From: an uncultured Paracoccaceae bacterium
GTDB taxonomy: Bacteria; Pseudomonadota; Alphaproteobacteria; Rhodobacterales; Rhodobacteraceae
Direction of reading: 5' to 3'
Assembly (NCBI GenBank): GCA_958439195.1
Contig: OY288148.1
Location: 1-64,000, forward strand
DNA length: 64,000 nt
The notes under the pieces were generated by a model. The model was given only the letters and a program-made list of their open reading frames with translations, searched no databases and was not told the DNA's origin. Shown here one piece after another: positions 37,073 through 45,682 of the stretch. The position numbers were made by a program, and so were the translations under genes. Within the stretch, counting starts at the first letter, position 1. Each line of letters begins with the position of its first letter.

Positions 37073-38314
37073 ATGGAGATGATCGCCTTCTGGATCGCCG
37101 CAGGCGGCATGGGCCTCGCCATCCTCGCGCTGTTCGTGCTTGCGCTGATCCGCGCGCGGGCGGAAATCGCCTCTGCCTCGGAATACGACCTCAAGGTCTA
37201 CCGCGACCAACTGGCCGAAATTGACCGCGACCTGGCCCGCGGCACCCTGCCCGCAGATGAGGCCGACCGCCAGCGCACCGAAGTGTCCCGCCGTTTGCTG
37301 GAGGCTGACCGCGCCCGCACCGCCGGCGACACCACCGCCAGCACGCGCGGCATCGCCATCGCCACCACCCTGATCCTTGCCCTGATCGGCAGCAGCTACT
37401 TGCTCTACACCCGGCTCGGCGCGCCCGGCTATCCCGACCTGCCCCTCGCCGCCCGCCTTGCCATGTCGGATGAGTTGCGCGCCAACCGCCCCCCGCAGGC
37501 GGAAATGGAGGCTCAGGCCACCACCACCCGCCCCACCCCGGCCCAACCCGACGCCGATTTCGCGCAACTGATGGATCAGCTTCGCGCCGCCGTGGCCGAA
37601 CGCCCCGATGACCAGCGTGGCCTTGAACTCCTTGCCGCGAATGAGGCCCGCCTTGGCAACCTGCCCGCCGCCCGCGCAGCGCAAGAACAACTGATCCGGC
37701 TCAAAGGCGACCAAGCCACCGCCGCCGATCACGCCGCACTGGCAGAGTTGATGATCATGGCCGCAGGCGGCCTTGTGTCAGCCGAGGCCGAGGCCGAACT
37801 GACCCAAGCCCTGACCCTTGATGCCACCAACGGCACCGCCCGCTACTACTATGGCCTGATGGCCGCGCAGGTGGGCCGCTTTGACCGCACCTTCGGCCTT
37901 TGGGAACCGCTCCTGCGCGACAGCCCACCAGATGCGCCCTGGATCGCCCCGATCCGCGCCCAGATCGCCGATGTCGCCGCCCGCGCGGGCATCAGCTACA
38001 CCCTGCCCCCCGATCCCACCCTGTCCGGCCCCGATGCCGACGCCCTCACCGCCGCGGGCGAAATGTCGGAACAGGATCGTCAGGCAATGGTCGAAGGTAT
38101 GGTCGCCCAGCTTGGCACCCGCCTCGCAACCGAAGGCGGCAGCGTCGAGGAATGGGCGCGCCTCATCTCGTCCCTCGCCGTGCTGAACCGCATGGACGAG
38201 GCACAGGAAATTTATGCCGAGGCGCTGGAGAAATTCAACGGCTCCCCCTCGCAGCAAAGTTTCCTGCGCGAAGCCGCCCTGAACGCCGGGCTTGATCTGG
38301 ATCTGGCCCCATGA
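37073..38314 (+). CDS. ccmI: Cytochrome c biogenesis protein CcmI
   Basis: A 413-residue protein with an N-terminal helix (about 3-25), a cytoplasmic leucine-zipper-like loop (YDLKVYRDQLAEIDRDLARG), a second helix (about 92-111) and a TPR-rich periplasmic domain. This is the CcmI architecture; it holds apocytochrome c for CcmFH. The signature VYRDQLAEIDRDLARGTL is clear. The start may be ATG 37073 or the ATG two codons on. Its stop overlaps the ruvX start as ATGA. It lies 23 kb from ccmABCDG, as is common in this group. Confidence 0.93.
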   Translation: MEMIAFWIAAGGMGLAILALFVLALIRARAEIASASEYDLKVYRDQLAEIDRDLARGTLPADEADRQRTEVSRRLLEADRARTAGDTTASTRGIAIATTLILALIGSSYLLYTRLGAPGYPDLPLAARLAMSDELRANRPPQAEMEAQATTTRPTPAQPDADFAQLMDQLRAAVAERPDDQRGLELLAANEARLGNLPAARAAQEQLIRLKGDQATAADHAALAELMIMAAGGLVSAEAEAELTQALTLDATNGTARYYYGLMAAQVGRFDRTFGLWEPLLRDSPPDAPWIAPIRAQIADVAARAGISYTLPPDPTLSGPDADALTAAGEMSEQDRQAMVEGMVAQLGTRLATEGGSVEEWARLISSLAVLNRMDEAQEIYAEALEKFNGSPSQQSFLREAALNAGLDLDLAP

Positions 38315-38793
38315 TCTGCGACAGTTTTGAGGTTTTCGCCGCCACCCTTCCCCCCAACCGCGCCATCGCGGGCCTCGATTTCGGCGACAAGACCATCGGC
38401 ATCGCCATTTCCGACCTGCGCCGCATGGTGGCAACGCCCGTGGAAACCCTGCGCCGGGTAAAATTCACCGAAGACGCCACCCGCCTGCTGGCGCTTCTCG
38501 CCACACGCGGCGCACATGGCATCATCCTCGGCCTGCCCCTGAATATGGACGGCTCCATCGGCCCGCGTGTGCAGGCGACCCAGGCCTTCGCCCGCAACCT
38601 GGCCCGGATGACCGACCTGCCCATCACCTATTGGGATGAACGCCTGTCCACCGTTGCGGCAGAAAGGGCACTGCTAGAGGCGGATACGTCACGAAAGCGT
38701 CGGAAAGAGGTGATCGACGCCGTCGCCGCAGGCTATATCTTGCAAGGTGCCCTGGATCGCATGGGCCATATGGGAAACGGGGTGCAGGCGTGA
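38311..38793 (+). CDS. ruvX: Putative pre-16S rRNA nuclease / Holliday junction resolvase RuvX (YqgF)
   Basis: A 160-residue RNase H-fold enzyme. The motifs are AGLDFGDKTIGIAISD (acidic residue 1), GIILGLPLNMDGSIGPR and YWDERLSTVAAERAL (acidic residue 2), and DAVAAGYILQGAL with the last aspartate. Members of the family mature the 5' end of 16S rRNA and were first described as Holliday junction resolvases. Overlap with ccmI (ATGA) and DUF1289 (GTGA) shows tight coupling. Confidence 0.95.
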   Translation: MICDSFEVFAATLPPNRAIAGLDFGDKTIGIAISDLRRMVATPVETLRRVKFTEDATRLLALLATRGAHGIILGLPLNMDGSIGPRVQATQAFARNLARMTDLPITYWDERLSTVAAERALLEADTSRKRRKEVIDAVAAGYILQGALDRMGHMGNGVQA

Positions 38794-39020
38794 AGGATGA
38801 TGTCTGGCAGCGGGACGAGGTGCAATCGCCCTGCGTCAAACTCTGCACGATCCACCCGGCAGAACGCATCTGTGTCGGCTGCTTCCGCACGATCGACGAA
38901 ATCTCCTCTTGGTCGCGCCTGACGCATGCGGCGCGCAGCGCCATCATGGCCGACCTTCCCGAACGCGCCCCCCGCCTCGCCAAACGCCGCGGCGGCCGCA
39001 TGGGCCGGTTACAGGACTGA
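38790..39020 (+). CDS. DUF1289 cysteine-rich small protein
   Basis: A 76-residue protein with the DUF1289 pattern SPCVKLCTIHPAERICVGCFRTIDEISSW (key parts SPCVKLC and CVGCFRT): four conserved cysteines that probably bind an iron-sulfur cluster or zinc. It starts with GTG overlapping the ruvX stop (GTGA), so it is coupled. The C-terminus is basic (RLAKRRGGRMGR). Function is not established. Confidence 0.9.
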   Translation: MKDDVWQRDEVQSPCVKLCTIHPAERICVGCFRTIDEISSWSRLTHAARSAIMADLPERAPRLAKRRGGRMGRLQD

Positions 39021-39104
39021 TGGGCCGCCGCTGGGGGACGTCAACCGCCTGCCCACTTTGGCCCGGCACGTTGAACGGTGTGCCTGCGGCAACGTTGCAA
39101 AGAT

Positions 39105-39125
39105 GGGTATTTTTGCCAAGATGAA
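39105..39125 (-). repeat. Inverted copy of the dispersed 21-bp motif
   Basis: On the minus strand it reads TTCATCTTGG, three bases, then AAATACCC. It faces the copy at 39185-39205. Confidence 0.8.
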
Positions 39126-39184
39126 TGGGCATCCGTCGCGCCCCATCTTGCCGCGACGCGCCAAAGCACTCTGCCGCGCCACGT

Positions 39185-39300
39185 TTCATCTTGGTCCAAA
39201 TACCCACAAGGGGTGAATGGCGGCGCAATTGCGCCGACAGAGGGGGCGATCCGCCCCCTGTTGACCGAGCCAAGCGCACCTGCGCGCAGGCGAGACAAAA
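39185..39300 (+). repeat. Copy 2 of the 115-bp structured intergenic repeat
   Basis: Matches 6571-6687 almost end to end, with shared blocks GGTGAATGGCGGCGC, CGCCGACAGAGGGGGCG, ACCGAGCCAAGCGC and GCGCGCAGGCGAGA. Differences cluster in the loops of the predicted stems, for example CAATTG against GGCACG between GGCGGCG and CGCCG. Confidence 0.75.
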
Positions 39301-39395
39301 GACATGCGTGGCCCCACTTCGGGCCACGCGCCGCAGGATCACCGCTGGTTTACGGGCGGCGCGTTAACCTTAACAATCCATGACCGTTCGCTGTG

Positions 39396-39426
39396 TGCAT
39401 ACGTCCTTCTGCACCGGCCGCTGCAC
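39396..39426. repeat. Phased TGCAY repeats (locus 2)
   Basis: TGCAT at 39396, TGCAC at 39410 and 39422, spaced 14 and 12 bases. The pattern is like that at 18601-18630 and 60947-60988. Confidence 0.5.
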
Positions 39427-39485
39427 CCTCCGCGGCACGGTCAAAGGCGGGAAAATCGTCGGTTTAACCCAGCGTCCGCAACAGG

Positions 39486-40262
39486 TTAGCCACCACCCCA
39501 CACCCAATCCGCCACCGACGGCAGCATCGGCCTGAAATAGGCCACCATCCGCCCCGGCGCTTCGGCTTCTGCGCCCTCGGCCCAGGGGGCGACCCCGTGG
39601 ATCATGTGGCGGTGCAGGATCACCGCCTCGCCCGGCTTCCCCGGCAGTTCCACCCTTGGGCACAGGTCGAACACCTGCTTTCGGGCCGCCTGATAAGCCC
39701 CTGTGATATCGACGTTTTCCAGGTCGCCTGACTGCCCGGAAAAGGCATCGCGCAGCGCCGCGCCCATCACCCGGTGGCTGCCTTCCCAAACCACGAGCGG
39801 CGACGCCCCTGCATCTGCCCGGTTCAGCGGCAGGCCCAGGATCCAACCATGCGGTTCCCGCACCATCCGCCGCTTTTCTGGCCCGATGGGAAGCAGCCCA
39901 TCCAGATGTGCCGCGTCTCGCAAAACCCTGAACCGAAATGCTTTTTCATCCTCTCTGTCATCCCTGCGGGGATAGCCGCCCCGAATGACCGACAGTTGCG
40001 CCAGATGCAAAGGAACGGACTTAAAGCCTATGTCTTTCCAAGGAAATTCCACCCCACCTATCGTCCCATCCGCGGCGTTGGGCAAGGCATCCAACCCAAC
40101 AAACCATGTCCCCCCACATCGCCAGTCGGCCGCGGGGCTGGCGTCCACCACATGCCGTGCCAACGGCTCTGCCGCCGCGGACCATGCCGCAATCGCCCCT
40201 GTTTGCAGGCGATGCCACCCCCGGCCAGCCGCACCCAATGCTTCGCTCAATTCCTCAAGCAC
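39486..40262 (-). CDS. Putative phytanoyl-CoA dioxygenase (PhyH)-like protein
   Basis: A 258-residue soluble protein. The segment LGLPLNRADAGASPLVVWEGSHRVM followed after about 60 residues by PGEAVILHRHMIHGVAPW (key parts WEGSHRVM and LHRHMIHGVAPW) resembles the C-terminal half of the Fe(II)/2-oxoglutarate dioxygenase fold of the PhyH family, where a histidine in the second block binds iron. The first iron-ligand pair is not obvious to me, so catalysis is unproven. The start ATG 40262 is the first in frame and gives a plausible helix (MLEELSEALGAAG). It is divergent from the Bcr/CflA gene. Substrate unknown. Confidence 0.55.
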   Translation of the reverse strand: MLEELSEALGAAGRGWHRLQTGAIAAWSAAAEPLARHVVDASPAADWRCGGTWFVGLDALPNAADGTIGGVEFPWKDIGFKSVPLHLAQLSVIRGGYPRRDDREDEKAFRFRVLRDAAHLDGLLPIGPEKRRMVREPHGWILGLPLNRADAGASPLVVWEGSHRVMGAALRDAFSGQSGDLENVDITGAYQAARKQVFDLCPRVELPGKPGEAVILHRHMIHGVAPWAEGAEAEAPGRMVAYFRPMLPSVADWVWGGG

Positions 40263-40391
40263 CTGTTTTCATGACCTCTTTTGGAAACTGATCTGCATTC
40301 TTCCTGCGCAATCTTACGTTGCGTCCACGGCTCTGGACCATCCATCAGAAAAGGCGTATGCGGCAACCCATTTTAAATCACAGGCCTTTTC

Positions 40392-41585
40392 ATGTCAGAC
40401 CGTATCCTGCGCCCCGCCCTCATCCTTGGGCTTTTGTCCTGCATCGGCCCCTTCGCCATCGACATGTACCTTCCCGCCCTGCCCGATATCGGCGCGGCGC
40501 TTGGCACCAGCGTGCCCGCGATGCAAACGACGATCACCGCCTATTTCATCGCCTTCGGCCTTGCGCAACTGATCTATGGCCCTTGGGCCGACCAGGCCGG
40601 ACGCAAGTCGCCGCTTTATGCAGGCATCGGGGTTTTCCTTGTGGGATCAATCATCTGCACGATGGCCCCTTCGGTGGAATGGCTGATCGCTGGCCGGTTT
40701 GTCCAGGGTCTTGGCGGGGCTGCGATGATGGTGGTGCCCCGCGCCATCATCCGCGACATGTATACAGGCCATGCGGCCACGCGGCTGATGGCGGCGGTGA
40801 TGCTGGTCATCTCCGTCTCGCCCATGCTGGCACCGCTGGCGGGGGCGGGGCTGATGGCAGTCACTGGCTGGCGCGGCATCTTTGGCGCGTTGCTGGCCGC
40901 GGGTCTGGTCAGCCTAGCCGTCCTCACCTTCGCCCAGCCCGAAACCTTGCGCCCGGAAAACCGCCAGTCCTTTGATATGGCCTCCACCCTGCGCGGCACC
41001 CGCCGCCTGCTGGCGGACCGGGTCTTCATGGGGCTGACGTTTCTGGGCGGCTTTGGCATGGCCAGTTTCTTTGTCTTCATCGCCTCGGCCAGCTTTGTCT
41101 ACACCGAAAGTTTCGGCCTGTCCCCAACCGGCTTTTCCATCGCCTTTGCGATCAACGCCATCGGCTTCTTCGCCGCGTCCCAGGCCGCGGGTCCGTTGGG
41201 CCTGCGCCATGGGGCAAAGCGGGTGATGGCCGTTGCCACACTGGGTTTTGCCGCCACTACGGTGGCGCTTCTGGCACTCGCACTCATAGGGCTTGCCACG
41301 CTGGTTGTCTGCGTTGCTGGCTTGTTTCTGGCCAACGCGTTCCTTGGCCTGATCATCCCCACCACGATGGTGATGGCGCTGGAGGATCATGGCGACAGTG
41401 CAGGCCTTGCCTCATCGCTGGGCGGCACGTTGCAGATGCTGGCGGGCGGGTTGATGATTGCGGCAACGGGTCCGTTTTTTGACGGCACTGTCACGCCGAT
41501 GCTGGCTGCCATCGCGCTTTGCGGCGTGATGGCGCTTGTCCTGTCGCGCCTTGCCCTTGCCCGGCCTCAGCCAAGGATGGCCTGA
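40392..41585 (+). CDS. Bcr/CflA-family multidrug efflux MFS transporter
   Basis: A 397-residue twelve-helix inner-membrane transporter. It has the Bcr/CflA N-terminus (FAIDMYLPALPDIGAALG), the MFS motif A (GPWADQAGRKSPLYAGI) between helices 2 and 3, and the motif RFVQGLGGAAMMVVPRAIIRD in helix 4 (split: FVQGLGGAAMM, PRAIIRD). It probably exports drugs or sulfonamide-like compounds by proton antiport. Its last 19 bases overlap the 3' end of dusA on the other strand. An ATG at 40392 with no strong Shine-Dalgarno sequence is the best start by family match. Confidence 0.92.
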   Translation: MSDRILRPALILGLLSCIGPFAIDMYLPALPDIGAALGTSVPAMQTTITAYFIAFGLAQLIYGPWADQAGRKSPLYAGIGVFLVGSIICTMAPSVEWLIAGRFVQGLGGAAMMVVPRAIIRDMYTGHAATRLMAAVMLVISVSPMLAPLAGAGLMAVTGWRGIFGALLAAGLVSLAVLTFAQPETLRPENRQSFDMASTLRGTRRLLADRVFMGLTFLGGFGMASFFVFIASASFVYTESFGLSPTGFSIAFAINAIGFFAASQAAGPLGLRHGAKRVMAVATLGFAATTVALLALALIGLATLVVCVAGLFLANAFLGLIIPTTMVMALEDHGDSAGLASSLGGTLQMLAGGLMIAATGPFFDGTVTPMLAAIALCGVMALVLSRLALARPQPRMA

Positions 41586-42589
41586 CGCTGCACCTCGGCC
41601 GCCCCCGCCACCTCGGACAGCGCCGCCTCAAGCACCTCAAGCCCCGCACCGGGGCGCGAGGCACCCTCTGACAGCACCCGCCGCCAACTGCGCGCACCGG
41701 GGCGGCCGTGGAACAGGCCAAGCATATGCCGGGTGATCTGGTGCAACCGCCCGCCTTGGGCCAAATGCGACGCGATATAGGGGCGCATCGCCCCCACCAC
41801 GGCCTCCGCATCCCGCCCCGGCCCATCGCCCCACAGCGCATCAGCCCCGATCAGAACCGCCCCCGGATCGTGATAGGCCGCGCGCCCGATCATCACCCCG
41901 TCCAGCCCCGCCGACAGAAGCACACGCGCCTGATCCAACGTGGAGATCCCGCCATTGATGCAGATCGTCAGATGCGGAAACTGCGCCTTCATCTGTTGAA
42001 CCAATGCATAATCAAGCGGCGGTATCTCACGGTTTTCCTTGGGAGAAAGCCCCTTGAGCCACGCCTTGCGCGCATGAATCACGAAATGCTGCACACCCGC
42101 CGCGGACACCCGCTCCAGAAAATCGGGCAGCACCTCTTCGGGCCGCTGGTCATCCACCCCGATGCGGCACTTCACCGTCACCGGAACCGGGCTTGCCTCC
42201 AGCATCGCGGCCACACAATCAGCCACCAGCGCGGGCCGCTCCATCAGCACAGCGCCAAAGCATCCCGATTGCACACGGTCCGACGGACAACCGACATTCA
42301 GGTTGATCTCATCATAGCCATAGGGTGCCGCCAGCCGCACCGCCGCCCGCAACTCTGCCGGGTCCGACCCACCCAGTTGCAACGCCACCGGATGTTCCGC
42401 CCGATCAAAGCCCAACAACCGATCCCGGTCCCCATGCACCACGGCGGGCGCGGTGACCATTTCGGTATACAGCATCGCCCGCCGCGTCATCAGTCGGTGG
42501 AAGTATCGGCAATGCCGATCCGTCCAGTCCATCATCGGGGCGACAGACAGGCGATGCGCTGCGGGTTCTGCGGTATCGAAGGTCATCAT
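41567..42589 (-). CDS. dusA: tRNA-dihydrouridine(20/20a) synthase
   Basis: A 340-residue FMN-dependent enzyme that reduces uridine 20 and 20a in the D-loop of tRNA. It carries the Dus motifs APMMDWTDRHCRYFHRLM near residue 17, LGGSDPAEL, the catalytic cysteine in NLNVGCPSDRVQSGCFGAVLM (split: LNVGCPSDRV, GCFGAVLM), and GVMIGRAAYHDPG. The DusA-type N-terminus (RRAMLYTEMV) separates it from DusB and DusC. It starts with two adjacent ATGs (42589, 42586). Convergent 19-base overlap with the MFS gene. Confidence 0.96.
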   Translation of the reverse strand: MMTFDTAEPAAHRLSVAPMMDWTDRHCRYFHRLMTRRAMLYTEMVTAPAVVHGDRDRLLGFDRAEHPVALQLGGSDPAELRAAVRLAAPYGYDEINLNVGCPSDRVQSGCFGAVLMERPALVADCVAAMLEASPVPVTVKCRIGVDDQRPEEVLPDFLERVSAAGVQHFVIHARKAWLKGLSPKENREIPPLDYALVQQMKAQFPHLTICINGGISTLDQARVLLSAGLDGVMIGRAAYHDPGAVLIGADALWGDGPGRDAEAVVGAMRPYIASHLAQGGRLHQITRHMLGLFHGRPGARSWRRVLSEGASRPGAGLEVLEAALSEVAGAAEVQRQAILG

Positions 42590-42781
42590 CCACGGCCCGG
42601 TTCAATGGCGGCTTGCGCTTCCGATAGGGCTGCAATGCCCGTTTGTCCATGCCAGCGGCGCAAGGATCGCCCTTCCCATAGGGAATCCGCACAGTATCCC
42701 CGTCTTTCCCCCTAGACGGAAGGCTTTCGGGATGATCTGCGCCCGCACAGGCCGGCACCCCCCGAACAGGTTCACCCCGGA

Positions 42782-43399
42782 TCAGCCGCCATAGCGTTCC
42801 AGAAACGCCTCCGCCTTCAGTTTGCGAAAGTCGTCCAGCGCACCCCGCAGGCGCGCATGATCCCATTCCCACCACGCCAGCGCCAGCAACCGGTCGATGA
42901 CCGCTTGGGAAAACCGCAACCGGATCGGCTGCGCAGGCACCCCGGCCACAATGGCGAACGGGGGAACATCCCGCGTCACCACTGCACCAGCCGCCACGAT
43001 CGCCCCGATGCCGACCGTCACCTCGGGCTTGATGATCGCGCCATGCCCGATCCAGCAATCCGCCCCCAGCACACCGCGCCGTGCGGCACGGGCTGCAAAG
43101 AACGCCGGATCATCCTCCGCATCTTCCCAGTAATAGCTGGACCGATAAAGGAAATGGTGCTGCGCCGCATGGGAAAAGGGATGATCCGTCGGCCCGATCC
43201 GCGTGAATGCCGCGATATTGCTGAACCGGCCCACCGTGAAATTGGCGATATCGGCAAAGCGGTCGCAATAGGCATAGTCGCCGAATTCCGAATTTTGCAC
43301 ACGCGCGCCCTGACCGATTTCAACATAGGCGCCAAAGCTGCTGTTCACCACCTGCACATCGGGGTGCAGATACGGCCTGTCAGGCGAAAGTTTCGGCAT
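42782..43399 (-). CDS. Hexapeptide-repeat acyltransferase of the phosphonate-associated family
   Basis: A 205-residue left-handed beta-helix protein with repeats such as GQGARVQNSEFGDYAYCDRFADIANFTVGRFSNIAAF (split: VQNSEFGDYA, IANFTVGRFS) and GIGAIVAAGAVVTRDVPPFAIVAGVPAQPI (split: GAIVAAGAVVTRDV, AIVAGVPAQPI). The His in GHGAIIKP is typical of the catalytic loop. It fits TIGR03308, transferases that travel with phosphonate genes; they may acetylate aminoalkylphosphonates. It is 9 bases downstream of phnE and probably the last gene of that operon. The acyl donor and acceptor are not shown by the sequence. Confidence 0.87.
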   Translation of the reverse strand: MPKLSPDRPYLHPDVQVVNSSFGAYVEIGQGARVQNSEFGDYAYCDRFADIANFTVGRFSNIAAFTRIGPTDHPFSHAAQHHFLYRSSYYWEDAEDDPAFFAARAARRGVLGADCWIGHGAIIKPEVTVGIGAIVAAGAVVTRDVPPFAIVAGVPAQPIRLRFSQAVIDRLLALAWWEWDHARLRGALDDFRKLKAEAFLERYGG

Positions 43400-43408
43400 G
43401 ACGTCGCC

Positions 43409-44737
43409 TCACTCTCCCTTGATCAGCTTGCGCCGCAGCCAGCCGGAAAAGCTGTCCATCAGCATCACCATCAGGATGATCAGCACCATGTAATAGGCCA
43501 CCTCTTCCCAATCCTTCTGCGTCTGGATCGCCTGTGTCAGCATCAACCCGATGCCACCCCCGACAATCGCACCCACCACAGTGGCGCTGCGCGTGTTCGA
43601 TTCCAGATAATACAGCACCTGGCTCAGCAGCACGGGCGTCACCTGCGGGATCACGCCAAAACGTGCGCGCTGAAACGCTGTGGCACCCGTGGACCGCACC
43701 CCTTCGACCTGCTTTTCATCAATGTTTTCCAGTGCTTCAGAAAAGGTCTTACCAAAGCTGCCGATATCCGTGATCAAGATCGCCAGCGCGCCGGTCATTG
43801 GGCCGGGGCCAAAGGCACGCGACAGGATGATCGTCCAAATCAACCCGTCCACACCGCGCACGAAATCGAACACCCGGCGCAGGGCAAACCGGACAGGGGC
43901 CAGCAGATTGAAATTCCGTGCCGCCAGAAAGGCCAGCGGAAGCGAAATGATCGCCGCCCCGAAGGTGCCAAGAAAGGCCATCAGGATCGTCTCGAAAATC
44001 GCCCAGGCCACATCGCCGTGCCGCCACATGCGATTGTTCCAGAAATCCTCGGCCATGCCGATGATGTTCGCCCGCGCCGGATCAATCCGTTCACCGGTCA
44101 TCAGGCCACCCAACAGCGCCAGCGCACCCTTGCCGTGATAGGGGCTGTCAAGCGTAAAGAAGAACAACTCCCACCCGGCGAAATAGCGGAACGTCTCCAC
44201 CTTCGATCTGGTATAGGTGAAACGCCCGGCGTCCGTGGTCACAGTCACACGGTTGCCGGATGCATTGATCCAGTCGGGCAACGGCTCTGGCGCGGTCAGG
44301 TGCAAGCCGCCGCCTTCTGGCCGAATGTCGATCAACCCATAGCCTGGCACATCATAGCGCGCGCCGGCCTCGTCATAGGTCACCACATGCCCGCCCCCCA
44401 GGTCGATCACCGTGCGGCTCGGTTCTACCGTCACCCAGTCGGGATGCGTGCCATCAGGATAGGTTCCCTTGGCCTCGCCCTCGATCGCGCTCACAAGGGT
44501 GCCGCTGCGGTTGTCGCGGCTGACATGCACCTTGTGCGACACAAAATCCGCCAACAGGATCGCCGCATTGTCCATCCGCGCCCGCTGGGCCAGACCGGCA
44601 ATGTCAAAGCTGACAAAGATATAGGCGAAATAGGCCAGGATAACCGCAGGCACCGCAAGCGCGGCCAACCGGCGGCGGCGCATGGCAGACAGGATGGGCG
44701 CAGTGGCTGCAGCAGGTTGGGCAAAAGTGGCCGTCAT
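43409..44737 (-). CDS. phnE: Phosphonate ABC transporter permease PhnE (long form)
   Basis: A 442-residue permease. After one N-terminal helix (about 28-48) comes a non-membrane, probably periplasmic insert (about 60-210), then a five-helix permease core with IDEKQVEGVRSTGATAFQRARFGVIPQV (the EAA loop; split: EGVRSTGATAFQRARFG). Ordinary PhnE is about 260-290 residues, so the insert is the notable feature; I have the impression this long form is usual in Rhodobacterales. It pairs with the shorter PhnE just upstream (one-base gap) as a heterodimeric channel for PhnC and PhnD. A typical PhnE sequence surrounds the EAA loop. Confidence 0.93.
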   Translation of the reverse strand: MTATFAQPAAATAPILSAMRRRRLAALAVPAVILAYFAYIFVSFDIAGLAQRARMDNAAILLADFVSHKVHVSRDNRSGTLVSAIEGEAKGTYPDGTHPDWVTVEPSRTVIDLGGGHVVTYDEAGARYDVPGYGLIDIRPEGGGLHLTAPEPLPDWINASGNRVTVTTDAGRFTYTRSKVETFRYFAGWELFFFTLDSPYHGKGALALLGGLMTGERIDPARANIIGMAEDFWNNRMWRHGDVAWAIFETILMAFLGTFGAAIISLPLAFLAARNFNLLAPVRFALRRVFDFVRGVDGLIWTIILSRAFGPGPMTGALAILITDIGSFGKTFSEALENIDEKQVEGVRSTGATAFQRARFGVIPQVTPVLLSQVLYYLESNTRSATVVGAIVGGGIGLMLTQAIQTQKDWEEVAYYMVLIILMVMLMDSFSGWLRRKLIKGE

Positions 44738-44738
44738 G

Positions 44739-45611
44739 TCAGCGCCCCGTCACAAGTTTCTCGCGCCCGCGATCCGACAGTCGGTCGATGACGACAATGG
44801 TCAGGAAAAGCACAAGGAAGATGGCGACCACCTGATCGTAACGCCCACCGCCCCATTGCATGGCGATCTTCAACTCATACCCGATCCCGCCCGCCCCCAC
44901 GAACCCAAGGATGGCTGAAGCACGGACATTGATTTCAAACCGCAACAGCGCATAGGACAACCAGTTTGGCGCCACCTGCGGGATCACGCCGAACCACATC
45001 TGCTGCCCCCATGTCGCGCCCACCGAGGACAACCCCTCGATGGGTTTCAGATCGGCATTCTCGGCCACTTCGGAAAACAGCTTGCCCAAGGCTCCTGTGG
45101 TGTGAAGGGCAATTGCGATCATCGCCGGAACCGCCCCCCCCCCCAGAATATAAATCAGCATCAGCGCGATCACGATCTCTGGCAGCGCGCGGAACGCATC
45201 CGTCACCCGCCGCAATACCGGGATCAGGCGGGGCCAGCGGGCAATGCCCCGCGTCATCAACAGGGACAGGAAGGCCGCGACCAAGGCCCCGATAAGGGTT
45301 GAAGCTAGCGCGATATTCACCGTCTCGATCAACGACGGCACCGCCGCCCACATCAACCCCGGCAGATTGCCGCGCTTGTCCCAGGCTTCCGCAAAAACCT
45401 CGGACGGAAAATCGCCAAGCCGCTGCAAACCATCCAGAAAATCCCCGGCATTGCGCTCTTGCGCGACCAGAAAACCTGACGCCATCGACGCCACGAAAAA
45501 GATCAACAGCAAACCACCATAAAGCCGCTTGCGGCGCAGGTCATGAAGATAGGCGGCGGCTGGTGTCGCGGGTTTCTTGCCCGGCTCCGGCCCAAAGGCT
45601 ACGTCGACCAT
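44739..45611 (-). CDS. phnE: Phosphonate ABC transporter permease PhnE (short form)
   Basis: A 290-residue permease with about six helices: one near residues 32-52, then a core with PEIVIALMLIYILGGGAVPAMIAIALHTTGALGKLFSEVAENADLKPIEGLSSVGATWGQQMWFGVIPQV (key parts LHTTGALGKLFSE and PIEGLSSVGATWGQQ), the binding-protein-dependent transport EAA loop. I used ATG 45611 rather than the GTG one codon upstream. It is preceded by the phnD terminator-like hairpin and followed by the long PhnE. Confidence 0.94.
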   Translation of the reverse strand: MVDVAFGPEPGKKPATPAAAYLHDLRRKRLYGGLLLIFFVASMASGFLVAQERNAGDFLDGLQRLGDFPSEVFAEAWDKRGNLPGLMWAAVPSLIETVNIALASTLIGALVAAFLSLLMTRGIARWPRLIPVLRRVTDAFRALPEIVIALMLIYILGGGAVPAMIAIALHTTGALGKLFSEVAENADLKPIEGLSSVGATWGQQMWFGVIPQVAPNWLSYALLRFEINVRASAILGFVGAGGIGYELKIAMQWGGGRYDQVVAIFLVLFLTIVVIDRLSDRGREKLVTGR

Positions 45612-45632
45612 CACTCTGCTTTCGCTGGAGGT

Positions 45633-45664
45633 ATGAAAAAAGCCGGGCCAGTGAATGGCCCGGC
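45633..45664 (-). terminator. Hairpin between phnD and phnE
   Basis: GCCGGGCCA and TGGCCCGGC form a perfect 9-bp stem with a five-base loop; on the minus strand it is followed by TTTTTTC. It has the form of an intrinsic terminator between binding-protein and permease genes, which would give more PhnD than PhnE, the usual need in ABC importers. Confidence 0.8.
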
Positions 45665-45682
45665 CAGTGGGGGAAAAACCGG

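Larger units (their letters stand above)
39021..39485. other. Gene-free convergent region with several repeats
   Basis: About 465 bases between converging genes. It holds the 21-bp motif in inverted orientation (39105-39125), a direct copy at the start of the 115-bp element (39185-39300), and TGCAY repeats at 39396, 39410 and 39422. No credible ORF. The two oppositely oriented motif copies 80 bases apart give the segment 39105-39205 palindromic ends. Confidence 0.7.

Noticed and set aside
42690..42720. CCGTCT/AGACGG stem as terminator of the phn operon
   Set aside because: The stem is only six base pairs with an eight-base loop and no T-run on the minus strand.
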